Below, piece by piece: positions 53,335 to 61,225 of a stretch of 64,000 nt of DNA. The position numbers were made by a program, and so were the translations under genes. The first letter of the stretch is position 1. Every line of letters begins with the position of its first letter. The DNA lies in contig JBFMGG010000003.1 of the NCBI GenBank assembly GCA_040752835.1, forward strand, positions 162,490 to 226,489, written 5' to 3'. Under the pieces are notes generated by a model, which worked only from the letters and a program-made list of their open reading frames with translations, was not told the origin of the DNA and searched no databases. The DNA comes from Campylobacterota bacterium. GTDB lineage: Bacteria; Campylobacterota; Campylobacteria; Campylobacterales; Sulfurimonadaceae.

Positions 53335-54075
53335 ATGCGTCAATTGTCCTTTATCCCTTTTCTCCTTCCGCTTTTGCTGTGGAGCGGCGAACCCGTGCAG
53401 TGGGGGGAAAACGTCACGGGAGTCACAACCCGTTTCGCCACCGACAAAAAAGAGATCGCCCTCACCTTCGACGCCTGCGGCGGGAGCGCCAAAAGTTCCC
53501 AGTACGATGCCGAACTGATCGATTACCTCGCCCGGAACAAGATCCCCGCCACCCTTTTCATCAACGCGCGATGGATCAGAAGCAATCCCGAAACGTTCGC
53601 CCGCCTGGCGGCCAATCCCCTGTTTGAAATCGCCAACCACGGCACGGCGCACCGCCCCCTCTCGATCAACGGCCGCAGTGTCTACGGGATCGCGGGAACC
53701 TCCTCGCCCGAAGAGGTTGTAGCGGAAATCGAAGGCAACGGCGAGCTGATCGAAAAACTGACCGGCAAGCGCCCCCTCTTTTTCCGCTCCGGAACCGCCT
53801 ATTATGACGAAGCGGCGGTGAGAATCGCCCGCGAGCGTGGAGTCGAAATCGGCGGGTACAGCGTCCTGGGGGATGCTGGGGCGACGTTTGGCGCCGAAAA
53901 AGTAGCGCATCAGATCACCAACGCCAAAAGCGGCGACATCGTCCTGCTGCACATGAACCACCCCGAAAGCGGCACCCGCGAGGGAACGGTCGCGGCGATC
54001 GAAGCACTCCGCTCGGCAGGCTATTCGTTCGTCCGCCTCGGCGACGTCAAAAACCGTCTGATCCGTATCCCGTGA
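53335..54075 (+). CDS. exported polysaccharide deacetylase
   Basis: NodB-fold (CE4) protein of 246 aa with signal peptide (about 1-18). Motif 1 is TFDACGGSAKSSQYD instead of TFDDG, motif 2 is NHGTAHRPL, and later FFRSGTAYYDEAAV and LLHMNHPESGT. The altered motif 1 (Ala in place of the second Asp) is shared with one subgroup as I recall. Likely acts on peptidoglycan or another cell-envelope glycan; substrate not visible. Confidence 0.85.
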   Translation: MRQLSFIPFLLPLLLWSGEPVQWGENVTGVTTRFATDKKEIALTFDACGGSAKSSQYDAELIDYLARNKIPATLFINARWIRSNPETFARLAANPLFEIANHGTAHRPLSINGRSVYGIAGTSSPEEVVAEIEGNGELIEKLTGKRPLFFRSGTAYYDEAAVRIARERGVEIGGYSVLGDAGATFGAEKVAHQITNAKSGDIVLLHMNHPESGTREGTVAAIEALRSAGYSFVRLGDVKNRLIRIP

Positions 54076-54110
54076 TGGTATAATTCGCCACTTTTTTTAT
54101 CGGAGTCAAT

Positions 54111-54665
54111 GTGGAAACTTTGCTGTTACTGGCCCTTGCGCTGGCCATGGATTCGGTCGCCGTCTCGATCGCCATCGGGTCAAAATACCGTGACCTGCTC
54201 CTCTCCCGCACCCTTTTCGCCGCGGCCGTTTTCGGATTTTTCCAGGGAGCGATGCCGCTGGCAGGGTATCTCGTAGGAGCGGCCTTCGCCGAAAGTGTCC
54301 GCGCTTTCGACCACTGGATCGCCTTCATCCTTCTCTCGGGGCTGGGAGCCAAAATGCTGTACGAAGCCTACAAGGACGAATTCGACGAAGAGGTCACCGA
54401 TCTCTCGAACAAAACCCTTCTTTCGCTGGGGATCGCCACCAGCATCGACGCAATGGCGGTCGGCGTCACGTTCGCATTCATGCAGACCGATATCCTCAGC
54501 GCTTCGGCACTGATCGGCGGTGTCACGTTCGTCCTGTGTGTGGCCGCCGTGTACGTCGGCAAAAAACTGGGTTCGATCCTTGAATCCAAAGCCGAAATTC
54601 TCGGCGGGCTCATTCTCATCGCGCTGGGGTGCAAAATCCTCGCCGAACACACGGGGTGGCTCTAA
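54111..54665 (+). CDS. mntP: manganese efflux pump MntP
   Basis: Six-helix membrane protein of 184 aa that exports Mn(II). Both DUF204 repeats are visible: ALAMDSVAVSIAIG and GIATSIDAMAVGVTFAF, each with its essential Asp. GTG start with a CGGAG site; a TATAAT lies at 54079-54084. The leader is too short for a manganese riboswitch. Confidence 0.92.
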   Translation: METLLLLALALAMDSVAVSIAIGSKYRDLLLSRTLFAAAVFGFFQGAMPLAGYLVGAAFAESVRAFDHWIAFILLSGLGAKMLYEAYKDEFDEEVTDLSNKTLLSLGIATSIDAMAVGVTFAFMQTDILSASALIGGVTFVLCVAAVYVGKKLGSILESKAEILGGLILIALGCKILAEHTGWL

Positions 54666-54669
54666 ATCC

Positions 54670-55035
54670 CTATTCCCATCCGTCGTCGCGCCGAGAGGCG
54701 TGTTTGGCTTTTTTGTAGCGGCGGGCGTTCACTTTTTTTTCCCACTGGTTCTGCGCGTAAAAGAGTTCGGAACGGATCGTTTCGATCTCCTCGTCCGATG
54801 ACCGGTAATCGAGGATCTTCTGCGCCAGCGCTTCGAGCTCGGTGTATTCGTCCTTGTAGAGGGTTACCGCTTCGTTCTGGGCAAGGAAGCGGAAGTTCGC
54901 ATCCACGCGGCGGTCGTATTCCTCTTTGGTCGGCGCTTCGCTTTTGGCCAGAAACGACAGTATCCCGCTCGTAAACCGCCCCAACAGGCGAATGTAACGG
55001 TTCCGTTTTGAGTTTTCGAATTTAGATCCCGCCAT
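54670..55035 (-). CDS. hypothetical protein, charged helical
   Basis: 121 aa, not recognised. It is rich in charged residues and predicted helical, with a basic N terminus (SKRNRYIRLLGRF) and basic C terminus (KKVNARRYKKAKHASRR); no membrane helix or signal. Convergent with mntP, 4 bp apart. Codon use matches its neighbours and the antisense frames are poorer, so I treat it as real. Confidence 0.6.
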   Translation of the reverse strand: MAGSKFENSKRNRYIRLLGRFTSGILSFLAKSEAPTKEEYDRRVDANFRFLAQNEAVTLYKDEYTELEALAQKILDYRSSDEEIETIRSELFYAQNQWEKKVNARRYKKAKHASRRDDGWE

Positions 55036-55096
55036 AAAACCTCACGTTAAACATACCTAGATACAATTACGCCATTATACCTATCAAGGACTGTGT

Positions 55097-55498
55097 ATGC
55101 GTCTATGGATTCTCTCTTTTTTGCTTATGGGAACGTTGCTGAACGCCGATTACATCCGCCAGCCGATCGACCAGAAGCTCGTCGATTCGAAAATCAAGAT
55201 CATCGATATCCGCACCCCCGGCGAATGGAAAACTACGGGGCTGGTCAAGGGCTCGATTCCCATCATGTTCTTCGACGAGCAGGGGAACTACAACGTCGAG
55301 GCGTTTTTGGGGCAGCTAGGCCGCCACGTCAAGCAAAACGAAAAATTCGCGCTCATCTGCAACAGCGGCAGCCGTACCCAGGTGGTCGGCAACTTCCTGG
55401 GCAAACAGCTCGGGTACAACGTCATCGACCTTCAGGGCGGCATCCAGTATGCGATCCAGAAAAAAATCACGATGGAACCCTACAAACCCAAAAAATAA
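55097..55498 (+). CDS. exported rhodanese-domain protein
   Basis: 133 aa with a signal peptide (about 1-17) and one rhodanese domain: IIDIRTPGEWKTTGLVKGS and the active loop CNSGSRTQVVGNFL, Cys in the catalytic position. Rhodaneses move sulfane sulfur; this one would act in the periplasm. A TACAAT box lies near 55063. Confidence 0.88.
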   Translation: MRLWILSFLLMGTLLNADYIRQPIDQKLVDSKIKIIDIRTPGEWKTTGLVKGSIPIMFFDEQGNYNVEAFLGQLGRHVKQNEKFALICNSGSRTQVVGNFLGKQLGYNVIDLQGGIQYAIQKKITMEPYKPKK

Positions 55499-55606
55499 AT
55501 GGGGCGGTTTCTCGTTTTTCTCTTCACGCGGCTTCTCCTCACCGCACTCTTCATCCTGCTGCTCACCGGAGCGGCGGGGTATGCGACATACCTGCTTTTA
55601 ACGTAA
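55499..55606 (+). CDS. 35-residue membrane peptide after the rhodanese gene
   Basis: ATG begins directly after the rhodanese TAA. The peptide is almost wholly hydrophobic (FLVFLFTRLLLTALFILLLT) with one Arg pair near the start, so a single membrane helix. Its end overlaps the convergent 55598-55930 gene by 9 bp. Supported only by position, start coupling and composition. Confidence 0.35.
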   Translation: MGRFLVFLFTRLLLTALFILLLTGAAGYATYLLLT

Positions 55607-55930
55607 AAATGCCAGCAGATCGATGTATTCTTTTTCGATGACGCCGAGATTCTCGAGCATCCGCATCTCGTCGATGCCCGGGTTCTCGCTCAAAAATTCG
55701 CGCCTCCACTCGATGTTCTCCTGCAACTCGGCCAAACCGGTCGAGAGATACTCGATCATCGCGTCGATGTCCGCTCCCCGAATCACCCCTTCGGTATCGG
55801 CGCGGTAAAACAGCAGCGCGTAATCGCCGGTCTCGTGTGAAAAGCGAAAATCCTCCGCGATATTGCGTACGATCGTTTTGATCCGTTCGTCTTTGATAAC
55901 CCGTTTTGCCACAAGCTCCCTCCCACTCAA
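55598..55930 (-). CDS. hypothetical protein
   Basis: 110 aa from a TTG start at 55930; a GTG at 55912 with GGGAGG at better spacing may be the true start. Mostly helical and acidic (EYLSTGLAELQENIEWRREFLS), no signal or membrane segment. Not recognised. Convergent with the rhodanese gene and divergent from the GGDEF gene. Confidence 0.55.
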   Translation of the reverse strand: MSGRELVAKRVIKDERIKTIVRNIAEDFRFSHETGDYALLFYRADTEGVIRGADIDAMIEYLSTGLAELQENIEWRREFLSENPGIDEMRMLENLGVIEKEYIDLLAFLR

Positions 55931-56007
55931 AATCTCCCTTATTGTAGTCGCTTTTGGTATAGGAGTTGCTTAGTTTACGCATCTTGAAGCGGGGGTACGT
56001 GCCGGGG

Positions 56008-57216
56008 ATGTCACCGTCAAAGTTCAAAAGCAAACTCGTATACCTCCTTTTCCTCGTCGGCGGCGGGCTGGTCGCGATCGGCCTCATCGGCTATCTGAAC
56101 CTTCAAAACATCAAACGCGACATGGACACCCTCTATTACGGTTCGCTTCTCCCCCTCGGCGAACTCCACGGCATCACCGACACCTACCGTTCCCAACTCG
56201 AAACAAGCCTCTACCGATGGAAAAACGGGATGATCCCGGATGACGAGGCGGCCGAAAACATCACGCAGGCCCTCAGCCACATAGACCACCTTTGGGCCAA
56301 CTACCTCTCCCGCCACAAACGTCCCGACGAGGGGGCCTACGTCGATTACACCGAGACCCAAATCACGGCGATCAAACGCTATTTCGAGCAGGTACGCGAC
56401 ATCGTCCTCAGCCCCTCGCGCGCGCACGAACTCTCATTGAACACCCTCTCCGAAAACGTCGAACTCATCCACACAACGATCGAGAAGCTGATCGCGTACG
56501 AAAGTGCCGCGGCACGCTATGAGCATTCGGTGCTCAAAGCCCATTACGAGAACGCCCTCATGCAGCTGGTCCTTTTTCTGGGGGTTGTCTTGTTGCTGGT
56601 GATGGGGTTGGCATGGAAGATTTTCACCCGGATCGAAATCCAGCAGCACCAGCTCGTCGCCTCGGCCGAAACCCTCAAACACCTCAACTTCAAGCTCGAG
56701 CAGGCATCCTACACCGATTCACTCACCGCTCTCTATAACCGCCGTTATTTCAATCTGCTCCACGAACGGGAATTCAAACGGGCGATGCGCAGCGGCAACC
56801 CGTTCGTCTTTATGATGCTCGACATCGATTTTTTCAAACAGTATAACGACACCTACGGCCACATCCAGGGAGACCAGACCCTCCAGGCGGTCGCCAAGGT
56901 ACTCAAAACGACGCTGCAGCGTCCGGGAGATTACCCTTTCCGTCTGGGAGGCGAGGAGTTCGGGGTCATCATCACCGATACCGACTGCGCAAGTGCAAGA
57001 ACCATGGGGGAGAAAATCCGTGCCGCCGTCGAAGCGCTGCAGATCGAGCACAAAGGGAGCAAAGTGTCGCGGACGGTGAGTATCTCGATCGGGGGAATCT
57101 GCGTCGTCCCCACGATCCACATGAACGAAGAATCCATCATCCACGCCGCCGACACAAACCTTTACGCCGCAAAAGAGAGGGGGCGTAACCAGGTCGTCTT
57201 CAGCAACAAACTCTGA
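56008..57216 (+). CDS. membrane diguanylate cyclase (GGDEF) with four-helix sensor
   Basis: About 402 aa. Membrane helices at about 14-33 and 188-206 bracket a periplasmic helical bundle resembling MCP four-helix sensors. A GGDEF domain follows (DSLTALYNRRYF, MLDIDFFKQYNDTYGH, active-site loop RLGGEEFGV), intact for c-di-GMP synthesis. The frame is open from a TTG at 55966, but ATG 56008 gives a sensible start before the first membrane helix; neither has an ideal ribosome site. Confidence 0.87.
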   Translation: MSPSKFKSKLVYLLFLVGGGLVAIGLIGYLNLQNIKRDMDTLYYGSLLPLGELHGITDTYRSQLETSLYRWKNGMIPDDEAAENITQALSHIDHLWANYLSRHKRPDEGAYVDYTETQITAIKRYFEQVRDIVLSPSRAHELSLNTLSENVELIHTTIEKLIAYESAAARYEHSVLKAHYENALMQLVLFLGVVLLLVMGLAWKIFTRIEIQQHQLVASAETLKHLNFKLEQASYTDSLTALYNRRYFNLLHEREFKRAMRSGNPFVFMMLDIDFFKQYNDTYGHIQGDQTLQAVAKVLKTTLQRPGDYPFRLGGEEFGVIITDTDCASARTMGEKIRAAVEALQIEHKGSKVSRTVSISIGGICVVPTIHMNEESIIHAADTNLYAAKERGRNQVVFSNKL

Positions 57217-57228
57217 TGAGGCTAACGG

Positions 57229-57561
57229 TTATTTTTTGAAACGGTAGGAGAGTTTTTCGAGCCCGGCGCGAAGCTGCGGTGCAATATCGCCTTGAAATTC
57301 CATCCACCCCTCTTTGTACGCGCCGCCGCAGGCGAGGGACTTTTTGAGGGTCGAGAGCGTTTTTTGCGCCTCATCCCCCGCGATGCTGAAAGGACCCACG
57401 AGCGTGACGGGTTTTCCTTTACGCTTCTCTTTCTGGAATACAAGACGATGCTCCGAAGGGGAGAGGATTGCAAGCGCGGCATCCTTTTTTTCCTCTTCGA
57501 GGCTCCACCCCTCGTCCCACGACGCCCCGATATCGAGACTCAGCTTTGTTCCCCGGCTCAA
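57229..57561 (-). CDS. SUI1/YciH-like translation initiation factor
   Basis: 110 aa with the bacterial eIF1-like domain (GKPVTLVGPFSIAGDE, LKKSLACGGAYKEGWMEFQGD). The TTG at 57561 overlaps the DUF1653 stop as TTGA and has GGAGA upstream at good spacing. Bacterial YciH proteins are reported to affect initiation fidelity or to act as inhibitors under stress. Last gene of a three-gene overlapping unit. Confidence 0.78.
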   Translation of the reverse strand: MSRGTKLSLDIGASWDEGWSLEEEKKDAALAILSPSEHRLVFQKEKRKGKPVTLVGPFSIAGDEAQKTLSTLKKSLACGGAYKEGWMEFQGDIAPQLRAGLEKLSYRFKK

Positions 57562-57764
57562 GACGCGTCTCCGCAATATTCAAACCGCTTGACGCCGCCC
57601 GCCAACGTTTCGGTAAACATTTTCAGGGGGCGGACCCACAATCCCCGTTCGCCGTAAAGCGGACGGTACACGACCAGCTCTTCGGAGGTTTCGGAGTGCT
57701 TGGCAATCCCGATCACCTCGTAATGCTTCCCTTTGTAATGGCGGTAAAGACCGTTTTTAAGCAC
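57558..57764 (-). CDS. DUF1653 family protein
   Basis: 68 aa, small beta-rich domain: GLYRHYKGKHYEVIGIAKHSET and RPLYGERGLWVRPLKMF (each quoted within limits). DUF1653 has no known role. GTG 57764 with AGAAGG upstream gives the family start (LKNGLYRHYKG); it overlaps the DUF5718 gene by 8 bp. Confidence 0.8.
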   Translation of the reverse strand: MLKNGLYRHYKGKHYEVIGIAKHSETSEELVVYRPLYGERGLWVRPLKMFTETLAGGVKRFEYCGDAS

Positions 57765-58593
57765 GTACGACCTTCTGGACGAGAGCACTGACCCCCTCTT
57801 TCCCGATCAGTTCGCCCTTGTTCGCCATCGAGAGGACGGGGTTCATGCAGTAGCGGTCGTTGTCGTAGACGACGACGATCACCTCATCCCCTTCTTTGAG
57901 AAAATTCGTCTCTCCGAAGTGAGTATAGCGGGTCGCCCCGATGCTGATGATCGCCTCTTTGGGAGATCCCGCGGCTTTAAGATACTCCCCCACCGCTTCA
58001 AGGGGACCGAAGTCGTTTTGGGTATTGATCTGGTTTTTGAGCCACTCGGTCAGTTTGCCGTAAAAATAGCTGTACCCGGGCAGTTCGACGTCTTCGCCGT
58101 AGCGGAACAGTCCCCCTTCGCGCCGCAGAAACGACGCGATGCGGTAACGGTCCATGATCCCCCCCTCTTCGAAACGATCGATGGGGATCAGGGTCTCCGA
58201 GAGCCCTTTGCTCTTGGCTCCCCAGTTTTTCTTGTGGCTGATTTTCGCCGCCCCCTCTTTGCGGAGCGAACAGTCGTTGTAGGCACCGAACGCTTTGGGG
58301 GTGATGGAGGCGATTTCCCCCGAGCCGTCGTACTCCAGCGCACAGACAAGGGCCACTTCGGGTTCGGGCTGAACGTTGCACTCTTCCCGGGGCAAAACGA
58401 TTGTGTCGGAACTGAGGGGATAAACCCCGAGCGCCCCCTCACGTCCGGGGAGATAAAACGGGAACACCCCTTTGGGGCCGTTGGGATCGTCTGTGACGAC
58501 GTCTTTGAAATCGGCGCTTTCGCCGGCCTGTTCGAGATGCAGGGCAAAATTCCCGGCGACTCCGAGCCCCGCGTAGTCTTTGTAATCGCTCAT
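57757..58593 (-). CDS. DUF5718 family protein
   Basis: 278 aa, soluble. Opens GLGVAGNFALHLEQAGE; contains NVQPEPEVALVC, which resembles the metal-binding PEPE/ExE pattern of fumarylacetoacetate-hydrolase folds. I recognise it as the DUF5718 group but no reaction is known. First gene of the DUF5718-DUF1653-SUI1 unit and 22 bp after the ABC-F gene. Confidence 0.68.
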   Translation of the reverse strand: MSDYKDYAGLGVAGNFALHLEQAGESADFKDVVTDDPNGPKGVFPFYLPGREGALGVYPLSSDTIVLPREECNVQPEPEVALVCALEYDGSGEIASITPKAFGAYNDCSLRKEGAAKISHKKNWGAKSKGLSETLIPIDRFEEGGIMDRYRIASFLRREGGLFRYGEDVELPGYSYFYGKLTEWLKNQINTQNDFGPLEAVGEYLKAAGSPKEAIISIGATRYTHFGETNFLKEGDEVIVVVYDNDRYCMNPVLSMANKGELIGKEGVSALVQKVVRA

Positions 58594-58615
58594 TGCTTAC
58601 CTTTCGGACCGATGG

Positions 58616-60220
58616 TTACAGTGCGCCGTTGGCTTTGGCTTCGGCAAACTCTTCATACGTTCCGACGAAATCGATGTAGCTTCCATCGGCGTGCAGCTCG
58701 ATGATCCGCCCCGCGAACGCGTCAAGAAGCTCACGGTCGTGACTGACGCAGATGACGTTTCCGTCGAATTCGTACAGCGCTTCGCCCAGCGCGATAATCG
58801 CTTCGAGGTCAAGGTGGTTGGTAGGTTCGTCGAGAACGAGGAAATTCCCCCCTTCCAGCATCATTTTGGAGAGCATCATCCGGTGTTTTTCACCCCCCGA
58901 GATTTTCTCGATGCTTTTCTCCTGCTGTTCGCCGTTGAAGAGCATCCGTCCCAGACAGTTGCGGATTTCGCTGATTTCGCGTTTGGGATCAAACGCACGG
59001 AGCCAGTCGTAGAGCGTTTCGGTCCCTTTGATACGGTCGGTCGTATCCTGCGGAAAATAGCTCGGCTCGATCGTCGCTCCCCATTTGACGCTTCCCGCGG
59101 TAGGTTTCATCTCTTCCATGATGATTTTGAGCAGGGTCGTTTTACCGACGCCGTTGGCGCCGATGACGGCGATTTTCTCACCCGGGACGATTTTGAGGTC
59201 GATGTTTTTGAGCACCTCCTGCTCGCCGTAGCTGTGCGATACGCCGATCACGTCAAGCGCTTCATCACCCATCTGCCGCTTGGCTTTGAAGACAATACTC
59301 GGATCGCGGCGGCTGGACGGCTTGATATCGTCGATGACCAGTTTGTCCAGCTGCTTTTGGCGCGACGTCGCCTGTTTGGCTTTTGAGGCGTTCGCCGAGA
59401 AACGGCGGACGAACGCTTCGAGCTGCTCTTTTTCTTTGAGTTTTTTGTCCCGCTCCAGCTGAGCCTGGTTCGCCATGACCGTAGAAGCCAGATACCAGTC
59501 GTCGTAGTTGCCGGTAAATTCGCGGATCTTCTGGAAATCGACGTCGAGGATATTGGTCACGACGGCGTTGAGGAAGTGGCGGTCGTGCGAAATGACGACC
59601 ATGGTCCCCTCGTGGCGCTGCAGCTCGTGTTCCAGCCATCCGATCGTATCGATATCGAGGTTGTTGGTCGGCTCGTCCAGGAACAAAACGTCGGGTTTCG
59701 GATAGAGCACCTGCGCGAGCAAAACCTTGAATTTCTCGGATGAGGGGAGCGTCGACATCAGGTTGTGATGCTGATCCGCCGGAATTCCGACGTTTTCAAG
59801 GATCTTCGCGATCTGAACGTCGTATTCGTAGGTCGGGTCCTCCTCGACGCAGATCATCTCCAGTTCGGCCAGGCGGTTATTGACGGCGTCGTCTTCGAAA
59901 TCTCCGGTCGTGTAGAGGTGTTCTTTCTCTTTGATCGCATCGTAGAGGCGCTTGTTTCCCCACAGTACCGCATCGGCGATCGTGAAATCTTCGAAGGCAA
60001 ACTGGTTTTGCCCCAACACGCCGACTTTGAGGCCCGGCTCGATCGAGATTTCTCCTTCGTATTCTTTGATCTCTCCGCTGAGAATTTTCAGAAACGTCGT
60101 TTTCCCCGCACCGTTCGCACCGATCAGGCCGTAGCGCTTGTTGCGGTCGAGTTTGAGGTTGATCCCCTCGAACAGAACCCGGCTTCCGAAACGCATTGTT
60201 AACTTTGTGACTTGTACCAT
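58616..60220 (-). CDS. ABC-F ATPase, YbiT type
   Basis: Soluble twin-ATPase protein of 534 aa acting on ribosomes rather than in transport. Walker A motifs GANGAGKTT and GANGVGKTT; Walker B with FLDEPTNNLDIDTIGWLE and VLDEPTNHLDLEA. The first signature is degenerate (LPSSEKFKV), the second intact (ISGGEKHRM); the NNLDIDTI block is the mark of the YbiT group. No membrane domain. A TATAAT lies upstream on the minus strand near 60253. Confidence 0.92.
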   Translation of the reverse strand: MVQVTKLTMRFGSRVLFEGINLKLDRNKRYGLIGANGAGKTTFLKILSGEIKEYEGEISIEPGLKVGVLGQNQFAFEDFTIADAVLWGNKRLYDAIKEKEHLYTTGDFEDDAVNNRLAELEMICVEEDPTYEYDVQIAKILENVGIPADQHHNLMSTLPSSEKFKVLLAQVLYPKPDVLFLDEPTNNLDIDTIGWLEHELQRHEGTMVVISHDRHFLNAVVTNILDVDFQKIREFTGNYDDWYLASTVMANQAQLERDKKLKEKEQLEAFVRRFSANASKAKQATSRQKQLDKLVIDDIKPSSRRDPSIVFKAKRQMGDEALDVIGVSHSYGEQEVLKNIDLKIVPGEKIAVIGANGVGKTTLLKIIMEEMKPTAGSVKWGATIEPSYFPQDTTDRIKGTETLYDWLRAFDPKREISEIRNCLGRMLFNGEQQEKSIEKISGGEKHRMMLSKMMLEGGNFLVLDEPTNHLDLEAIIALGEALYEFDGNVICVSHDRELLDAFAGRIIELHADGSYIDFVGTYEEFAEAKANGAL

Positions 60221-60354
60221 TGTGAAACTCTTTACTTTAATTAATTTCGCGATTATAGCGAAAATTCGCCGTTATCCCTAATCTGACGAAAGAAGCGATG
60301 TTTAACCCGTGTTTTGGTAAAATATCACAAAACCATCACTTTAAACGGCCGGCC

Positions 60355-61140
60355 ATGCATACCGAATCTTCCCATTACCCGCTGTTCAACCGCCTCCCCG
60401 AAGGGGTCGTCGTCGCCGACGAGCGGGGGGTGATCCTCTTTGCCAACGACGCGTTCGTCGAGCTGCTCGGCTACGATAACGATATCCTCGAAGGGCTGAA
60501 TCTCCTCAGCCTGCTCGAAGACGTCGATGTCTTCGCCGAATGCGTCGCACGGGTGATGGAAAAAGGGAAAACGCTCAATGCCGATACCGCGTTCGTCCAT
60601 CGCGACGGAACGGTGATCCATACGGTCAAAAGCGTACAGGCCGTACGCGAAAACGGTGAAAACCGATTTTACATCACCGTGCGAAACCTGACCGAAGCCG
60701 ACCGCCTCAACCGGGAACTGCGCCATTCCAAAGAGCTGATCGAGCATCAGGCCGGAGAGCTCTCCACCCTGCTCAATTCCAAACATCTCGAACTCGAAGA
60801 GATCCTCGGCAGCATCAGCGAAGTAATCTGGTACATCGACGATACGACCCTCGAGCTGCGCTATGTCAACCAGGCCGTCGAAGAACTTTTCGCCCTTCCC
60901 AAAGAGATGTTCCTCGCCAACCAGACCCTCTGGCAGCAGCGGATCCATCCCGACGACCGCGCCCTGGTCAAAACCTTTTTCGAGACCCTGCTCCCCGGAC
61001 AATCCCAGAAAATCCGCTTTCGCATCCTACGCTCCGACGAGGAGCTGCGCTGGATCAGCAGCCGCATCCACCACCACCCTACCCTCCGGTTCTTTATCGG
61101 AATCACCAGCGACGTCACCGCATCCGTTTCCGCTTCCTGA
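60355..61140 (+). CDS. tandem PAS-domain protein without output domain
   Basis: 261 aa. First PAS about 10-125 (EGVVVADERGVILFANDAF), a coiled coil at about 125-150, second PAS about 155-258 (SEVIWYIDDTTLELRYVNQAV, WQQRIHPDDRALV). The chain ends soon after the second PAS (ITSDVT), with no kinase, GGDEF or DNA-binding domain, and the next gene is unrelated. ATG 60355 is chosen; an in-frame ATG at 60298 lies too far upstream. May be a signalling adaptor. Confidence 0.75.
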   Translation: MHTESSHYPLFNRLPEGVVVADERGVILFANDAFVELLGYDNDILEGLNLLSLLEDVDVFAECVARVMEKGKTLNADTAFVHRDGTVIHTVKSVQAVRENGENRFYITVRNLTEADRLNRELRHSKELIEHQAGELSTLLNSKHLELEEILGSISEVIWYIDDTTLELRYVNQAVEELFALPKEMFLANQTLWQQRIHPDDRALVKTFFETLLPGQSQKIRFRILRSDEELRWISSRIHHHPTLRFFIGITSDVTASVSAS

Positions 61141-61225
61141 TCCCGTCTTTACACCGAAGAAAGCATAGGCTATACTACGTTTCATCACCGGGCGGAGTTT
61201 CCTCCCCCGAGTTTGCGGAGTCCGA

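Noticed and set aside
54085..54110. Manganese riboswitch before mntP
   Set aside because: The leader after the TATAAT is only about 25 bp, too short for a yybP-ykoY element.
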